A DNA stretch of 64,000 nt from Cheilinus undulatus (GCF_018320785.1 NC_054873.1:29478196-29542195); one strand, 5' to 3'. Positions 24,801 through 39,800 are shown, counted from the first letter of the stretch. The notes: generated by a model not told the origin, from the sequence alone. Numbers and translations: made by a program.

Positions 24801-27800
24801 CTATGTGTACATAAATCAGGTCCATATAAATATTAGGAAGCCTGTTCTATGGTCACATATCAATGCCCACGGTCCACTGTGTCTATGTTAAGAGTATGGA
24901 TCTTGAAAAAGTCTAAAATGCCTATTTTAAGAGGATATGTTTTCCCTCCATTTTTTGCCTGTTCCTGTTAAGCAGACAGCTGTGTATCAGTATGTTTTGA
25001 CAGTCTGACAGAGCACGCTGAAAGTGACGTCACTGTATACGCTTTATAATAGCATGGTAGTATCAGTCAACCTGCCATGATACATTACTAATGAAGTCAA
25101 ACAATTAAACTGCTTCTGTGGGATTTCTCTGAGGTCCAGCTCTTTTATGTACTTCAGAAAAAAGTCCCACATCCTGCTCTCATGGAGCCGTTTGTTGTAC
25201 ATCTGATTCTGTCTAGTTTGGCCAAATGGTTGCATTATATTATCTATAGTGTGTGAGAGGGGGGTGTAGGGAGTTCCTCTTAAATAATATCAGTCATCTG
25301 GCATTGAGAATAACATGGGCCACTTCTAAGGAGGAGATCTCGTGGGTGGACTCACACCTCATAGTGAAGTCATAGCATGAGGTTCAGTCACTTCACCAGA
25401 AAGCTCTAAACTTCACAGTTCAAGCTCAGTGAAGGAGGCAATTAAAAGAATGAGAGGGCGTGTGTCGTTCTTAGATATGGTCTTAAAAATGGTGTAACAG
25501 TAAGATAGTTGTGACCCTTTCCTTCCATCTTAAATACGGCATCCTGTTGTGACCTCCTGGCTGGGTACAGCAGAGGCTCCCGGAGAACGCCTCCCTGCCT
25601 GGCTCCAGGCTTCATAGCCTGCACATGTCTGAGTTTGTCATCCACAGTAGCCACAGCATATGCTGTTGATCTCTGAGGGCCCGACTGAGAGGTGTGAGGC
25701 TCTGCATCAATGACAGATGGTTCATATGGGTCAACCTGCCGCTCTGACTGGAGGAGAGGGGAGGTGGAGGAGAGGGGATAAAGAGGTAGAGGGAGACACA
25801 GAGCAGGCGACACTCTCCACACTTTCATTCACAAGGCTGACAAATCAACTGGATGCATGTGAGGCCTGTCTGTGTTGGACAGCATGGGATTAACCCTGTG
25901 TGATGCATTGTGATAGCCACAGTGCTGGTAAAATGTCAGATAGGAGGTAAGCTTAAATTCATACCTAGAGTGATTCATTGCCGAACAGTTTTTAAATAAA
26001 GTTCTCCAGCAGCTTTTCACTCACTGAAACTTATTAATCTATCAGTATGTCAACATTCACATAATCAAAGCTTGGATAAAAATACTGAAGGTTGGGGTAA
26101 AATGGAATAAATAGAAAAATGTGGACTGAAGGATCTAAAGGATATAGCTCTGAGGGATCTAGCCAGATCCTCGTATGAATCTTGGCAGCAGCAATATTTC
26201 ACAGGGCTTTAGAAGCAGAGCCATACTACACCTGTTCTCTGTTGATGGATGTCTGAAAAGAGAGTAAAACCACACACACACCCACCCCTGACTCTATTTC
26301 AAAATCACAGAGGAACATTCCTCTCCATCAAATTGTCTCTCCTGCCTGGCACCATGTGCGACACAATAGATGACATTTGAGCGCAGGGTTTGAGGGTTTG
26401 TTAATATTCACAGACATGCAAAGTGTGAGATTGCTTTTTAGGCTGAGAGCGAGAGAGATCAAGTGTCCTGGTGAAAACCCATTTATCAGGGACAGCTTGT
26501 CTGCTGCTCTGCACATGGAACCCCATCCATCTCCATTTGCTTAGTATCTGTGGCCCATTTTTCTGGCAGAGACCAGCTCTGAGGCCCCTCTGCTGGGTTG
26601 TACTGCTTTGCAGGATGCAAGGATTGGAGAGGTGATAGCTAAATGGAAACCAGAAGAAAGGCCTAGTTATACTCGAAAAGCTGCATGCATTTTCATAGAA
26701 AGAAAAACTCACAGGGAAGGCTGAAGCCAAAACTTCTTTTTATTGGCATCTGTAATTGATTAGCCCCCTTCATCTGATTTGTTTATTTGCTGCAAAAGTG
26801 TTTGCCAATTCCCTGGGTGTGAGCCTGTGAGAGATTAATAGCGATGAGACGTGGAAAATCTGAAAAGTACAATTGATTACCCATGATAACTTCACTTTAT
26901 TCAGCATATTTATTGCTTAGCTGGTTTTCAACTCTCAGGGCATCTTTGCTCCATTTTGGCTGTGATAACACAGATGACTCAGCAGTAGGTACACAGACAG
27001 CCAGGATTTAGCCAGTTGTTTTACTTGGCTTTTATCTAGAGTCTCAGGCATCTATAGGCAGATGCCCCACCTGTGCTCTAAGTTTTATTGTCAGGGGAAA
27101 AATGCTGATACCAGTTGTCGGAATAAATGCGTCCTCTTGTGTATAGTGGAAGTTAACGGACAAATGTAACACTGTAGGTTTCAAGAGACTGAATAGGATG
27201 ATGTGCTCAAGCTTCTGCTATGTGGTAGTCTACAGGTGCACAGTTGCGGCCCATTCTCCCCTCAATGAGCCTGCTGAGTTCAGCAGATTGGTGTGAATGG
27301 TTTAAAGTTTGTGCTGGAACAACCACATGGCTTTGCAGTGAACAGAGAGGAAAGAGAGATATTTAATCAATCCAAAAGTTTTTCCCCCTGTCAGTCGGAG
27401 AATCTGGTTTAATATGATGAAAAAACATAAACATGTTTAAAATCTTACCAGCCTGTCCCTCCAGGATTTCATAGCTTTTTCGGTGATTGCTGCAAAAACA
27501 CCTGATTTCCTGGCAGCTTTTTTTTTTTTTTTTTTTTTTTAGAATTGTTGCAATACAAGTTGAATATTATGAGGCATTTTGTGTAACACATTATAGACTG
27601 TCAGTGATATGTATTTTTACAATATCCATCTAAAGTGTTAAATAAAATGTGTAGAATTATAATGAAATTTTAAACTCCTCATTGCATGTGTCCATTATAG
27701 TGCTATCCAAGTGAACTAAGAATAATCTACGTTTCGATACATGCTGTCACAGTGGTCATTATGATTGGAAAAATTTTGTTCAAAGACTGACTGTATCTGT

Positions 27801-30800
27801 GAGTAGCACTATATCATCTGATGACTACGACTTGATGGCTACAGCTTGATGGTGATAGTTCACTTTCCAGCTTTCATTAAAAAGAAGCCAGTTAGCCTGT
27901 ATTCTGTTATATATCAGGTATAATGACTGAGACTAAGAGATGGAAGAAGATGGTTGCAGATAAAGCTAAGAAGATAAAAGTAGAAAAAACAGCAATTTGA
28001 CAGTAGAGCAGAATGCACATTGACTTGGAATTATTTTGGACTTAACTATTAACAGACAGTAACAGCATCAGGCTATATCATTATAGCTATACCTTTCTTG
28101 GCTTATGTGCAGTAGCTTTTAAAAGATTTTTAAGGGCGCTTTTGCCTTAAAAAGAAAGATTATTCTATTTTTATTTATTTTTTATATTTTATTTTATGCC
28201 TTTATTGATAGTGTAGGAAATTGGATAGAGTTAGAAACAGGGATGAGAGAGTGGGGAAAGAGCCACAGGCCAGACTTAAACCCATGCCGCCTTCATACAT
28301 GGGGCACAACCTAACCACGAGGCCATGTCTGCTCCTTTTTCCCTTTTTTGATGGGCTGAATAGAGACAGCAGACAGGATATATGGGTAGAGAAAGTGAAG
28401 GACTGCCGTCACCAAACATTGAATCGATCCAGCAACCAGCGCATTGAGGACTTCCACCTCAGTATATAAGCACCTGCTCCGACACCTGAGCCAAAAGGTT
28501 TCCCATGTTTAGCAGTTTTGAAGGGTACAGTTAGTCATCTCACTCAAGTTATGTCTCAGGCTTGCATCCAAGTAAATAAATATCCAAAAAAGTTTAGAAT
28601 CTTATGGAGATATCTCAGCTAGCATGTGATAAATTACCCTCTAATGTAACCACATAGCTATGGACTGTGGACACCATGGCAACAGCTGAAGACACATTCA
28701 CACACTCCACATGCAAACGATTTACAAACAGCAGGTCACAGGTACTAGCAGGGTCAAATTTGCACAGAATCTGGTAGTATTACTGTACCTACATGGTTCT
28801 TTCATAACCTCTCCTTGCCAGCTTTCCCTGCCTAGGCTTTTCAACAACACGCACGTTGTCTACAAGGGGGAGGAAACCGCACTATGACAGTGTAGTCGCA
28901 CTCAGAGAACTACCATGGAAACTAAAACACATGAAGCTGTGTTCCTACATATTATTGCTTTAAAGGCTCCCTCTTGGGGCTTTAGTGGATCATCATGGTT
29001 TTAAGGTTGTTACAAAGGTTCACTAGGGTGATAATATAATTTTGCCCTTCTACCCTTTTGAATGCAGTCATTCTGAAAGGGAAATAAAACACAGGGGTTT
29101 AATTCAAATAGTTTTTCAAATAATAGTTGCAGTGATGTATGAATAAACAAATGGCAGAGAGCCACAGTGATCTGGAACCATGTCTGTATGAATCATTTAG
29201 GAAACAAATGTAATAGTGTGGCAACTGTCACAGGTCTGTGCCCTCATGTACTTTCACTGAGCAAAGTTGCGCTGTTGTAAATGTGCAATCAAGACATCAA
29301 TCAAAAGTTCCCATCAATTATTTAGAGGCCTTACACAGCAGCGAAGTCATTCAGAGTCAGTCGACTTTAGGAGTTCCCTTTGCAAACATTTTGAAGGAGA
29401 GGTTAGTGTTTGCACTTGTTCATTTGCTGTTTATGTGTGTCACAATCAATACTGAAGACAAGTTGATGGAGTCGTTTCAGACTCATTACTACTGAGTGAA
29501 TTTTTCCCTCAGCAGCACTTTGACTGCATCCTTTAACAGTGAAACAGAGCACCACCTCTGATTTAATTTCCATTTAACTTGTACCTAATGAGTCCACACT
29601 GTATTTTATCCAGTCTCAATTACAGGGGACAGTATAATGAATGAGATGATCCTTCTGATAGGAGAGTTACTTATCTGGGGCCTGAGCCAAAGCTCTGTCC
29701 TCTGTGTGAATGGGCCCCAGCAGAGTGAGCAGATACTTTCCTCTGTGTCCGTCACTCGCTCTGATGTCTTTGTCCGCTCTTGCCTCTCTGGCCATTCCGC
29801 TTTAGCCGGTGTCATGTACGGCATGCCATCGCTTCCATCTCAGGCAGGCCAGTATTGATCAGTCTCATGATCTAATCCCCTCGCTGTGCGCTGCTGTTGG
29901 GTGCACTTCGATCTTCCCTCAGTGTGTTACCACAGCAGCTGCAGGCGTCTTGATGTCTTTATGAACCTGTCTGCAGCACATGCCACCCTGCATCTCTCAT
30001 TTCCTCCCCATGTTATGTTCTCAACCTGTGTGTGTGTGAGTGTTTGCGTGCATGACCAACCTTTAAGTTATTGCCCATTCGATCCGCTCCTGCCGTGACC
30101 CGGGGAGAGAGGGAGGTGATTCTTTTTCTCCACCAGTGAAGCAGCCTCACTTCCTTCATAAATACTTCAGGTCCTCAGCGTTCAAGGTTTAAAGTGATTT
30201 CCCTAAAATTAAGTTTCTGAGCTGGGAGTAATCCATCACTGCCATTTACTCCGCTTCCAGACAGGGTTTTTCTTTACAGGTTTATTAAATTAATACCTTT
30301 CCTGCCCGGCTGTTGGAAGAGGTCTGAATGAATTATGATTCCACATAGTATGAGTTAAATCATGCTTTTTGGTCCTTAAGGTAACCGCTGTCTCTCTTCC
30401 ATCTTTTAACTAATAGCCCACAATTGTCTGCTGACTGCACGTTAGGTGTATCATTAGGTAAGTGTTGCTTTTGCTTGGCTCTCCTCCATCTACAGATGGG
30501 GTTTGACATTGTCCCTTGTAGACAAATCAGCACTAGGGAACGTCTCTGTGGTATCTGCTAATGACACCATTACCCTCCTCCACCCACTGTCACCCCAGGT
30601 GTTGTGGTCCTAATCTGCTGGCACTTGCTGCTTCTGAGGGTGGCTGCAGAGGGCCGGCTGCACTGGTTAGCCTCTGGGAGAGCACTGACACTGCGTGGCC
30701 GAGCTCCAGTCTCTGTGCTGACCTTGGTGAAGGTTGTAGAGGAAGTGTAGCTGAGCCACAGCGGAGGTTCAGCTTCAAAGTGAAGCCTCTCAGAGAAACC

Positions 30801-33800
30801 CCTCTTTTTCCATTCTTGATAATAACTGTAGTTATTTTCCCTTAAAACCTCTGTTGATATTTTCTGTCAAAACACCAAAACACATATCAAGAACTGAACA
30901 TTTTGTGACCAACAATACATTATGCACAGATTTGCAATATACTCACATTAAACATGCATGCATTTCAGTAAATTAAGTAAAAGGCAATGCATTAATACAG
31001 TAAGTAGAATAAAAAACTAAAAAATACCCTACAATGTTTAGTTTCCCATCCGGTGAAGCCTATTTCTGCCCTTGTTGATGTTCATGTGTTGTTCCCAGAG
31101 CTGACAAAAAAATCTCTCTGCTTGCCTCTAACAATGTAAGTCTGAAAGTTCCTTCTCAAAGATGGAGTATCCATACTCTCCTAGCATAGTGCAGTATCTC
31201 TGCAGAACAGTCCAGAGGTTTTGTGCCTGCAGGTATATTCCAAGCACACAGTTTGACATTTAAAGGAGTTTTAGTGTCAAACAGCTCTGACGAACACATA
31301 ATAAGTATAGTTTATCACATTTGAGGTTTTATTTAGACACTATATCTCTTGATTCTGGCACAGTTATACACATTGCTAAAGTCTGGGCACATGGGACAAC
31401 TGTATTTCTAAAGACAACTATAGGCTGAGACTCAGTCAAAGTCACATTTTTGCCAAGTTTCCACATAAAATAAATTTGTCTTGGTGTATTGGTGCAATAA
31501 GTGAACTCAAATGTAGATAAATGTATAAATCTATCACAGTTATTCTCCTAAAGGATCTGAAATAGATTAAATAACGTTATGAGAAGTCGATGAAATATAA
31601 CATCAGTTGTATAAGGATGTGTATGATGATAATCAGTGAAAATATCTTTAAAATTAAAAGAAAGTAGGCAATTTAAAAAGACAGATCAATAGAGCTTAAA
31701 GTCAGATTCAGAGGCTGAAGTGACCACAGGCCTGGATGAAAGATGTGACGCGTTTGTCTGTGTCCGTGTGTTCGGGGTGGTAAGGGGTTGTTGTTTGGGC
31801 TTGGCAGCAGAGGGGAACAGATTGTTCTCATGGCTAGAGGTTTTGGTCTTGATGGAAAATTAGGACAATTAGAGAATGTACAAATCATCCAACTTGGGGC
31901 ACCGGTTTAGCTCAGTTGGTAGAGCAGGTGCCAAGGTACGGAGGATGGAGTCTTCAGCGCACTGGTCGGAGGATTGATTCCTGGTCTCAGCACTGTTTGG
32001 TGCATGCCTTCCCCCTCCTCTGTTCCCAGATTTCCTGTCTTTCTTCAGCTGTTATATCTGAATAAAGGCAAAAAGCCCAAAAAACCCAGTAGGATCAGAA
32101 GCCATTTGAGCAAACTGTAGTAGACTTTTAGAATTGACAGTTTTGGTGGAGATTTTCACTTTGCTCATTTTTTAGTTACAAATGATTTTTAAGAAACAGT
32201 CAGTCAGTTAGTCGAATGACACAGTAATAAACAAGTAATGACTTTGATAACTTGTCAACTCATAACTCATCCTTTACATTTCCCATTTTCTGTGCACTTT
32301 AAATATATATATAAACAGTAGAATGGCATGCCTATTGGGCTTAAGCAATGTTTCAGTGATTCCTAGATACTAGCAATCATGTGTTTGATGAAAGTACTGT
32401 TCAAGATAAGAGTACAGAGTAATAATAATGTGGAACAGGTACTTTCTCTTTTATTCTTCCTTCCTAAACTCCTTCTTCTTCCCTGGAAAAGACCCAGTGC
32501 CTTGAAATGGGGCCTTCCCCCTCACTCTCTCTGTCCGTGTTTGCCTCCTTTACTCAGAGCTCAACCAAGAGGAGAGGGGAATAAAAATGTATTTTCTCTT
32601 GTCCTCTGATGGACATTGCCCATAGCTTTCCTCCTGTGGGGGACAGGTGTCAGCACATAGCGCACACACTCCTTCTTTTTTTCTAAGAGTACACCTGAGT
32701 GGCACTGGTGTGGGATGCAGAGCTCTATCAGGGAGGGAAAGCCCTGAGTGACTTTTGGAAGTCTGTCATTATTTATTGACCATAAATCCCCAGGATTGTC
32801 AGTCATTCACAGTCTCTGACTGGAGGGAGTAGAAAGGGGGAGCAGGGATGGATTTAAGGCAGGTCTGACACTTATATCTTCAGGCATTATGTATCTGGAC
32901 AAGGAGCAAGTACACAAGGGACACCGGCACACTACAAACTAATGAAAAATATACAGCAATGTGGAGGGAGATGTATAGAGCAGTCCTGTGCAAAACCTGT
33001 GTGGAACAAGTCTGGGGATCAAAAGAAGTCATACTAAAACACAAATGTCTTCCTCAAATTACCAGTCAGGCCAGATGTATTAGAGTATAAACACTGTCAT
33101 GGAAAAATCTGATGAAGGCATTGTCACACAGCTAAGCAATCATTTTTTTGGCTGTGAGTGATTGCTCCCTCCAGATGGTGCACATGCAGCCCCTCTCTCA
33201 TGGTGGGTGAGCTACAACGTGCGGTCAGTCACCTCACTAGTCCTTCATTCAGAGCTCATACAGGAGAGAAGGCAAGCTTACTATGAGCCTGTTTGTTGGT
33301 TAAAAAGTCTCCATTCATGGAGCTTTTTTTCTTCAGGGACTTTATCTTTACTGAAACAAGAACAATCAATGCTTGAATGCAGATGAGAACAGTTATTGTG
33401 AAATTTAGTCCAGATGTAAACACATATAATAGCAATTTTTATAACTTGGCTTTGCTTAGTTGTGCACAGTGTGCTTAAGTAGAAAGTGTGGTTGCAGAAA
33501 ATGTTGAGGTTAATGATTTCATGAGGAGATTAGGACAGAGATGATGCCTTGAATGCATGTGCAGCATTATTTCATACCTCTACATCACCTCAATGAAGAA
33601 TTTGTACTTATACTGTGCATTGGTGTAAGATTATATATTGATTTCAATATAAATACATGCTTTGAATTTGCTGATTTTTTTAAGATAGAAGTGTAAAATA
33701 ATGCCCTCTACTGGAAAATAGAAGAACATTACCTGACTGAAAATGGAGCAGACTCAAGGTTGTATATAGGAGGGCTTCTGGGAAGATGGTGGAGTGAGCG

Positions 33801-36800
33801 TTCAAACTTTTGCAGACTCTAAAGCCTTCAAATTTAAAAGATAAAAGAATTATCCTAGTTCTGTCTCTGCAGCAATCAAGATTTCACCTTTTCACTGGAT
33901 GACAAAGGTAAATATGTTGGACAAGCTTAAAAGGATTCTGTTTAAAGGACCTAGCGAGGTTGTGATATGGTGTTAAAAAAAACACACAAAAAAAGCATCA
34001 GAGAAACACAGAATATCTAGTAATCCTCCATCATAAGTGGATGAAACTACTGAATAATTACTGTTTAGATGTTTAAGCACTGAACTGTTTTGGTCTAATG
34101 ACATTCAACATACTGTAGCCCCATTTAGTTCAATGGTATAATCTCTGTGCTGGTCTCCTTAAATGCAGTCTTGTAGGACACTTATGAGTGTGTGTTTTAA
34201 AGTAAGATATTGAGTTGCTCGTGTATTTATGTCTCTTGTGTTTTATTGATTTGACCTTGGTTCTGCCTGTCAGATCCACACCCTGCATCATTGCATATGA
34301 GAACTAGAAAAGCACTCAGAGAGGACAGACCTATCTCCCAACAGTGAAGAATCCTTTAAAAACATTCCTGGATCCAGACAGTGATCCAGATCACTCCCAA
34401 AACCTAATTTGCTAATTACTCCCTCCCCGGTGGGTGGAGTCACAGTGAAGCAAATCATTGGCTTCACTATGTGTGGAGGGTCATAGGGCAGGCATTTCCT
34501 GCCTAGCCAACAGATGCACTGACAGTCATACCCATGGTCTCACCGGACGACTGAAAGTCATGTCAGAGGGTGAATAGTCCTCTATTCCTCCCAGCATTCT
34601 CGCTACAATTCGCTGTCTTTCTCTCTGTTAAGCTCTGACTTGACCAGGCATGCGTCTTTCAAACTCTATAAACTCCAAAACTTTGAATAGAGAGACACCA
34701 AAAACATGCTGCTGGGATTGAAGTTACTCATGTAATAGTAAAGAATCCTTTAAAAAAAATTCCTGGATTCAGATGGTGATCCGGATCAGTCCCAAAATCT
34801 AATTAGTTTTTCCTTATGCCATTTCTGACATTTCCTGAAAATTTCATGAAAATCCGTCCATGATTTTTTGAGTTATGTTGCGAACAAACTAACAAACCAA
34901 CTAACTAACTAACAAATGAACAAACCCACCTGATCACATAACTTCCTTGGCAAAGGTAACACAGTAACTACAGAAGAAACCCACTATTAATCCTTTCTGT
35001 ACCCACAGCTTTCCTGACAGTCTCTGTGTTTCCCCCCTCTCTCCTCCATCAGGTCAAACTGGTTGAAACCATGCTGTGGGCGCAGGGCAGCGCTGTGGCA
35101 GGTCTGTCTGCTGTCGGCAGGCTTTAACTGTGTCCTGGTGGCCTGTGTCATTCTGGTGGTGCTGCTGCTGACGCTGGAGCTGCTCATAGACACCAAGCTG
35201 TTGCAGTGTGAGTTTATTTTATTTATTTTATTTTTATTGGTTATTGATTAAAATGGGATGTGGATTTGAAGACATGATTCAGGAGGGAGGTTTGCTATGT
35301 TCAGTAAGTGTATGGTCCAGTTTTTTGATCAAAGATAAAATATTAGATAATGTAACCAAGCAGGAAGTATACACAAGCTTGATAAGCCTAAAATGTAAGC
35401 AGCAGATGTATCATAAACTTCCTCTGTTGTTAGAGCTTGGATGACAATCAATCAATCAACCAATCAATCATACAATCACTTTTAGTTTGTGTGGCAACAA
35501 TTCATAACCGAAGTTGAGTCAAGACGCTTTACAAAGCCTGCAGGTCTAGGCCATGATAGTAATAATAATAATTATTATATTAATAATAATTATTATTATT
35601 ATAATAATAAAAATAGGCATGGTGATTGCAATGATAATAATGATGGTAATAAGGGCAAAGTGGTAAGAGTAAGTCAGAAAACTTTTAAGCAAAAAATGCA
35701 AAACAAAGACAAACTAGAATGGCTGCTGAGGCGGCAGACCCACGCCTAAGCAGCGCCACCGAGGAACTCACGCTCCCATTGATTACTATGGTGTTCAAAA
35801 TTCGACGTGCGAGAAAAACCGAACGGGTGCGCAGATCATCACCAAAATCTAAGTAATTCTTCCCTGTCACTATCCCAATATTCCCTGAAAGTTTGGTGAA
35901 GATCTGACTTTCCGTTCTCGAGTTATCTTGTACACATACATACAAACAAACAAAGAAACGAACAAACAAAGATACGGAACCCTTTACATAACCCCCTGCC
36001 AATTTCATCGGCGTGGGTAAATATAAAAGACTATATATAGACTATAAAGTTATAGTCCGTGTACAGTTATAGTAACATCAACAACAAAAAAAAAAATCTT
36101 TGGTATTGTAGCAACATAGAAAGTCGGCCCTATAACACAATTGACTTGAATAGTAAGCTACTAGAGCTGCAATAGTCAAGCCTGTTTATTAGCCTGTATT
36201 TTCTGACAGAATACAAAGTAATGTATAAAATGCATGTGAGCCTGTGCAAAAGTTTCCAACATCTCCTGTTAACCTGACCCTATTATAAACTGTATTAATT
36301 TCAGATCTGTTGTAAGAGTCGAGGCTTTGATAGGTCATAGTCTGGGGAATACAACCAATTTCTTTAGATCCCACAAAGAATCAGCTGGCCAAAATATCAC
36401 TGCACACAACGCCACTTCTTAGTAACCTTCTCCTAACTCACCTGGCATGGTGGAGATACTCATCTATCATTAATGGGAGGCCAGAGGTCCTGTCCTGCTC
36501 GGTGTAGCAGAGCTGAGTTAAGAGCACGCAGGGTAGAAATATTGCTCCTACAGTATCCAAATGCTGTCAAGTCTTTAGTGTTCCCCTGGGTCTAACTGAC
36601 TGACATGATGGGGCAGACGAAGGAGAGGTAAGACAAAAGCATGGCGGGGGATTAGCAGACAAAGAAATTGGGTGATACAGAGTTGGCTGGATGCTGAATG
36701 TGGGGAGGACTGGAGGAAGATGAATGGACTGATAGACAGATCACTGAACACGGCAAACAAAGACAAATGGGGGAGAGGTGGTGCATGAAGTAAATGCCTC

Positions 36801-39800
36801 TGCTGACAGCTGAGCACTGTTTGAGGCTGTCCACAGTTAGCCTCATGAATAAACAGGATATTGACACATACATGTACAGCATGCACTGAATTCTGAATGA
36901 TATTACTGTGTCTGTCTGTGCTTGAGCTCATTTTTGAACCTCTTTGAAAAGAAACTCTGCATGATCAGACAAATTCACCAAATTGGATAGATATTTATAT
37001 CACTTATATGTTTACTGAACAAAAAACTCACTAGATATCTGTATTCTGAGAAAGTGTTAAATAAATATTTAAATTAACTCACCAGGACGGCGTCATATCT
37101 CAGTCTGCTTTGCACTCTGGGTAGTGTGACGTCATGGGGCTTCAGCGGTCCTCTGCTAGAACTATTTCTCTGTGTTAGTCACCCATCAAATCTTTATATT
37201 ATGTTCATAAATATACTGTTAGTGAGGAGGAAATCATGATGACCTTACTGTCAGCTTTAATCAAAGTTAATGTAGTCATATGGGCAAAAAGATGACATGT
37301 AGACACAATATAAAAAAGATGAACTGGTGTGTTTTTAAAGGCTTTTAAAAGGTGTGAATAGCGGTACTACTTGTTGGATTCCAACAAGGAGGAAAATCTT
37401 GATCTCAGAGGTTTTTCTAAGCATATGAATGCTACAGTTCCTTATTTACCACGGCACTCTCAGTGTAGATAGATGACGTGTAATGACGGTTATTTCTTGC
37501 ATACCAGCATACATCGTAGCCTGCGGTTCAGCGATATTTAGTGGGAGTTGTCATCTTACAGTCTGTAGACTTCAAACTTGATGTCGTATGAGATTCGTGT
37601 CACACAATGCATGCCAGAAACGTATAAGACTGCTAAAATCACACAGTCTGGAGGAGGCATAACAGTCTGATCATGTTCATAATATATGGATTTAATGGGT
37701 GACTAAAGCATAGAAATATAAAAGGCAGAGAACCGCTTAAACCACATGACATCACACAACCCAGCAGACCAAAACATGGTGGCCTCTTGGTGAGTTTATA
37801 ACTGAAAATTGTTCTCAAAATGCAGATAGGGATTTTTTTGTTCAATACACATATAAGAGATAAATATATTTATCCATTTAGATGAACTTGTCTTAATGCA
37901 CCTTATCAGTAACATTTAGATGGTAACAGCTGATACAAACAATACAAAATCATTAACCTTCTGTTCTAAAAACTGGCCTTAAATTGGTTGTGTGTTTATT
38001 TCCCACAGTTAATAATGCATTCCAGTTTGCCAGCATCATCCACTGGATCAGCCTGGCTATCCTCTCTGTGTTCTTCACTGAGGTGAGTCTCATAGATGTC
38101 CTGTCTCACTTACAGCTGAGGCAGCGGCCTGTCCATTAATGCTATGTTGTGCAGTATGTAGGGCCGCTAAAGTACACCAACAGATCCTCATTAGAATACT
38201 AACAACCCCGAGAAACGACCCATGCCCTCTGTCACAGCTCGATTAGATTCTGATGAGGAGACGTGAACTTGTGTACGGCTCCATTTAAAGTCTGCTTAGC
38301 AGAAGTGACAACCAAATCACACCAAAGACCTACATCAGTATTCAGATTTTAAAATACTTGTTCACTGCTGTTGTTAGAGCTGGCGCAGTCCCTCCCTCTT
38401 GGGTTTTTTTTCATTGATTCACAGCACAAACACTTTAAATGCAGATGGAGCTTTTCTGTGCTGCTAGTTTTAAATAATTTCAAGGCTGCAGGTGTACTCT
38501 ATTGATTACCATTTTCTTTACTGCAAGCCACATTTGTCTTAGGTCCCTACACCAGACCACCCCGCTGCTAACTTTTGTGTAGCTGGAGTGTTACTTATCA
38601 ATAAAAGACTCCCCTTGTGATACACGGAAAAAACAGGAAGGGTTTTTGCTTCAGTGCAACCTTGAATATGTGAAATGAGGATGGGGGCTAAGTGATGGAT
38701 GCGGCAAAGACAAAAGGAGAGTGGTTTGCCTTCTACAGCCCCTGCTGCATCAGCATAAGCAGCTACTTGTGGTATCTCTTATTGTTTGTATGAAATCCTA
38801 TCACATCACTTGTGATGAGTATGAAAATGATGTCAGTGATGAATGAGCCAAGGCCAGATAAAAGAAATCTGGATTGTAACTGCAATTGTCTTCCACTGTG
38901 CCTCTCAGGGTTATCATTAGCAGACACTATGAGGTCTTGGCTGTCATTTAACCTACTCTGTCTTTGTCCTTCTGTCTGTCTCAGACGGTGTTCAGGATCG
39001 TGGTGTTGGGGATATGGGATTACATAGAGAACAAAGTAGAGGTAAGCTCCCATGGGTCCCGTTAGTGCTGTTACTCTGGGCCCCTTTCACTGCAGTGTCA
39101 TTCCCCCAATGTCAAACCACAGTGAAAGCTTCAGACATAAAAGTTACCGTGTGTGTTTTTCTCAAGGTGTTTGATGGAGCTGTCATCGTCCTTTCTCTGG
39201 CCCCCATGGTGGCCTCCACAGTGGCCAATGGCCCCAGTAGCCCCTGGGACGCTATCGGTCTCATCATCACACTGCGCATCTGGAGGGTCAAGAGGATCAT
39301 TGACGGTAAGGCTGGGAGGAGCCGATCCCCTGGTGTCCTTTACTGTCAGGTCACAGAGACAGATACTGCAGTGTGCTCTCTGCAGTATCGTCAACGTTAT
39401 TATACGATTATTGTTTTTTTTTTATTATTTTAGTTATTCAAACCCAGGGAAGAAGGTAGGACTTCATTAGCTGTAGTAAACCTATCATTAAAAGCTTATC
39501 CCATAGCTACAAAGTGCAGAGATGTTATTAAACAGGTGCATACAGAGGAAGAATGTTTTTTTCAGTAAAGTTGCTCCCCCTTGTGGCTTTTCAGTGTAGA
39601 GCAGTGCAGACAACCAGGTAAGTGCAGAAGGTGTGAATTGCCTTAAGTATACTGTTGTAAAAGTGCCTGTAAAAATAGTTTAAAAAACAAATAACATAGG
39701 TATTTTATTGTCATGAGAAAGGAATGTAAGACAGGCTTTCATAATTGATATTCACAAACACCAAAGGTAAACTGGAAGAAGAAATGAGCAAATCAAGCTG

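Larger units (their letters stand above)
19833..35052 (+). other. tmem266: Large tmem266 intron
   Basis: This 15.2 kb intron separates the N-terminal cytoplasmic exon from the exon carrying the first membrane helix. It contains several SINEs, one copy of the dispersed repeat, a poly-T run at 27520-27540, a CTCF-like site, and two unexplained minus-strand open frames (22373-22648 and 25442-25828). No recognised gene is nested in it. Confidence 0.7.

Noticed and set aside
31896-31975. Possible tRNA gene
   Set aside because: The A box is good but the B box is degenerate and a SINE body and AATAAAGGC tail follow; it is a SINE head.
36575-36931. 118-codon minus-strand frame
   Set aside because: His/Pro/Ser-rich reading of an ordinary intron stretch with no family resemblance.
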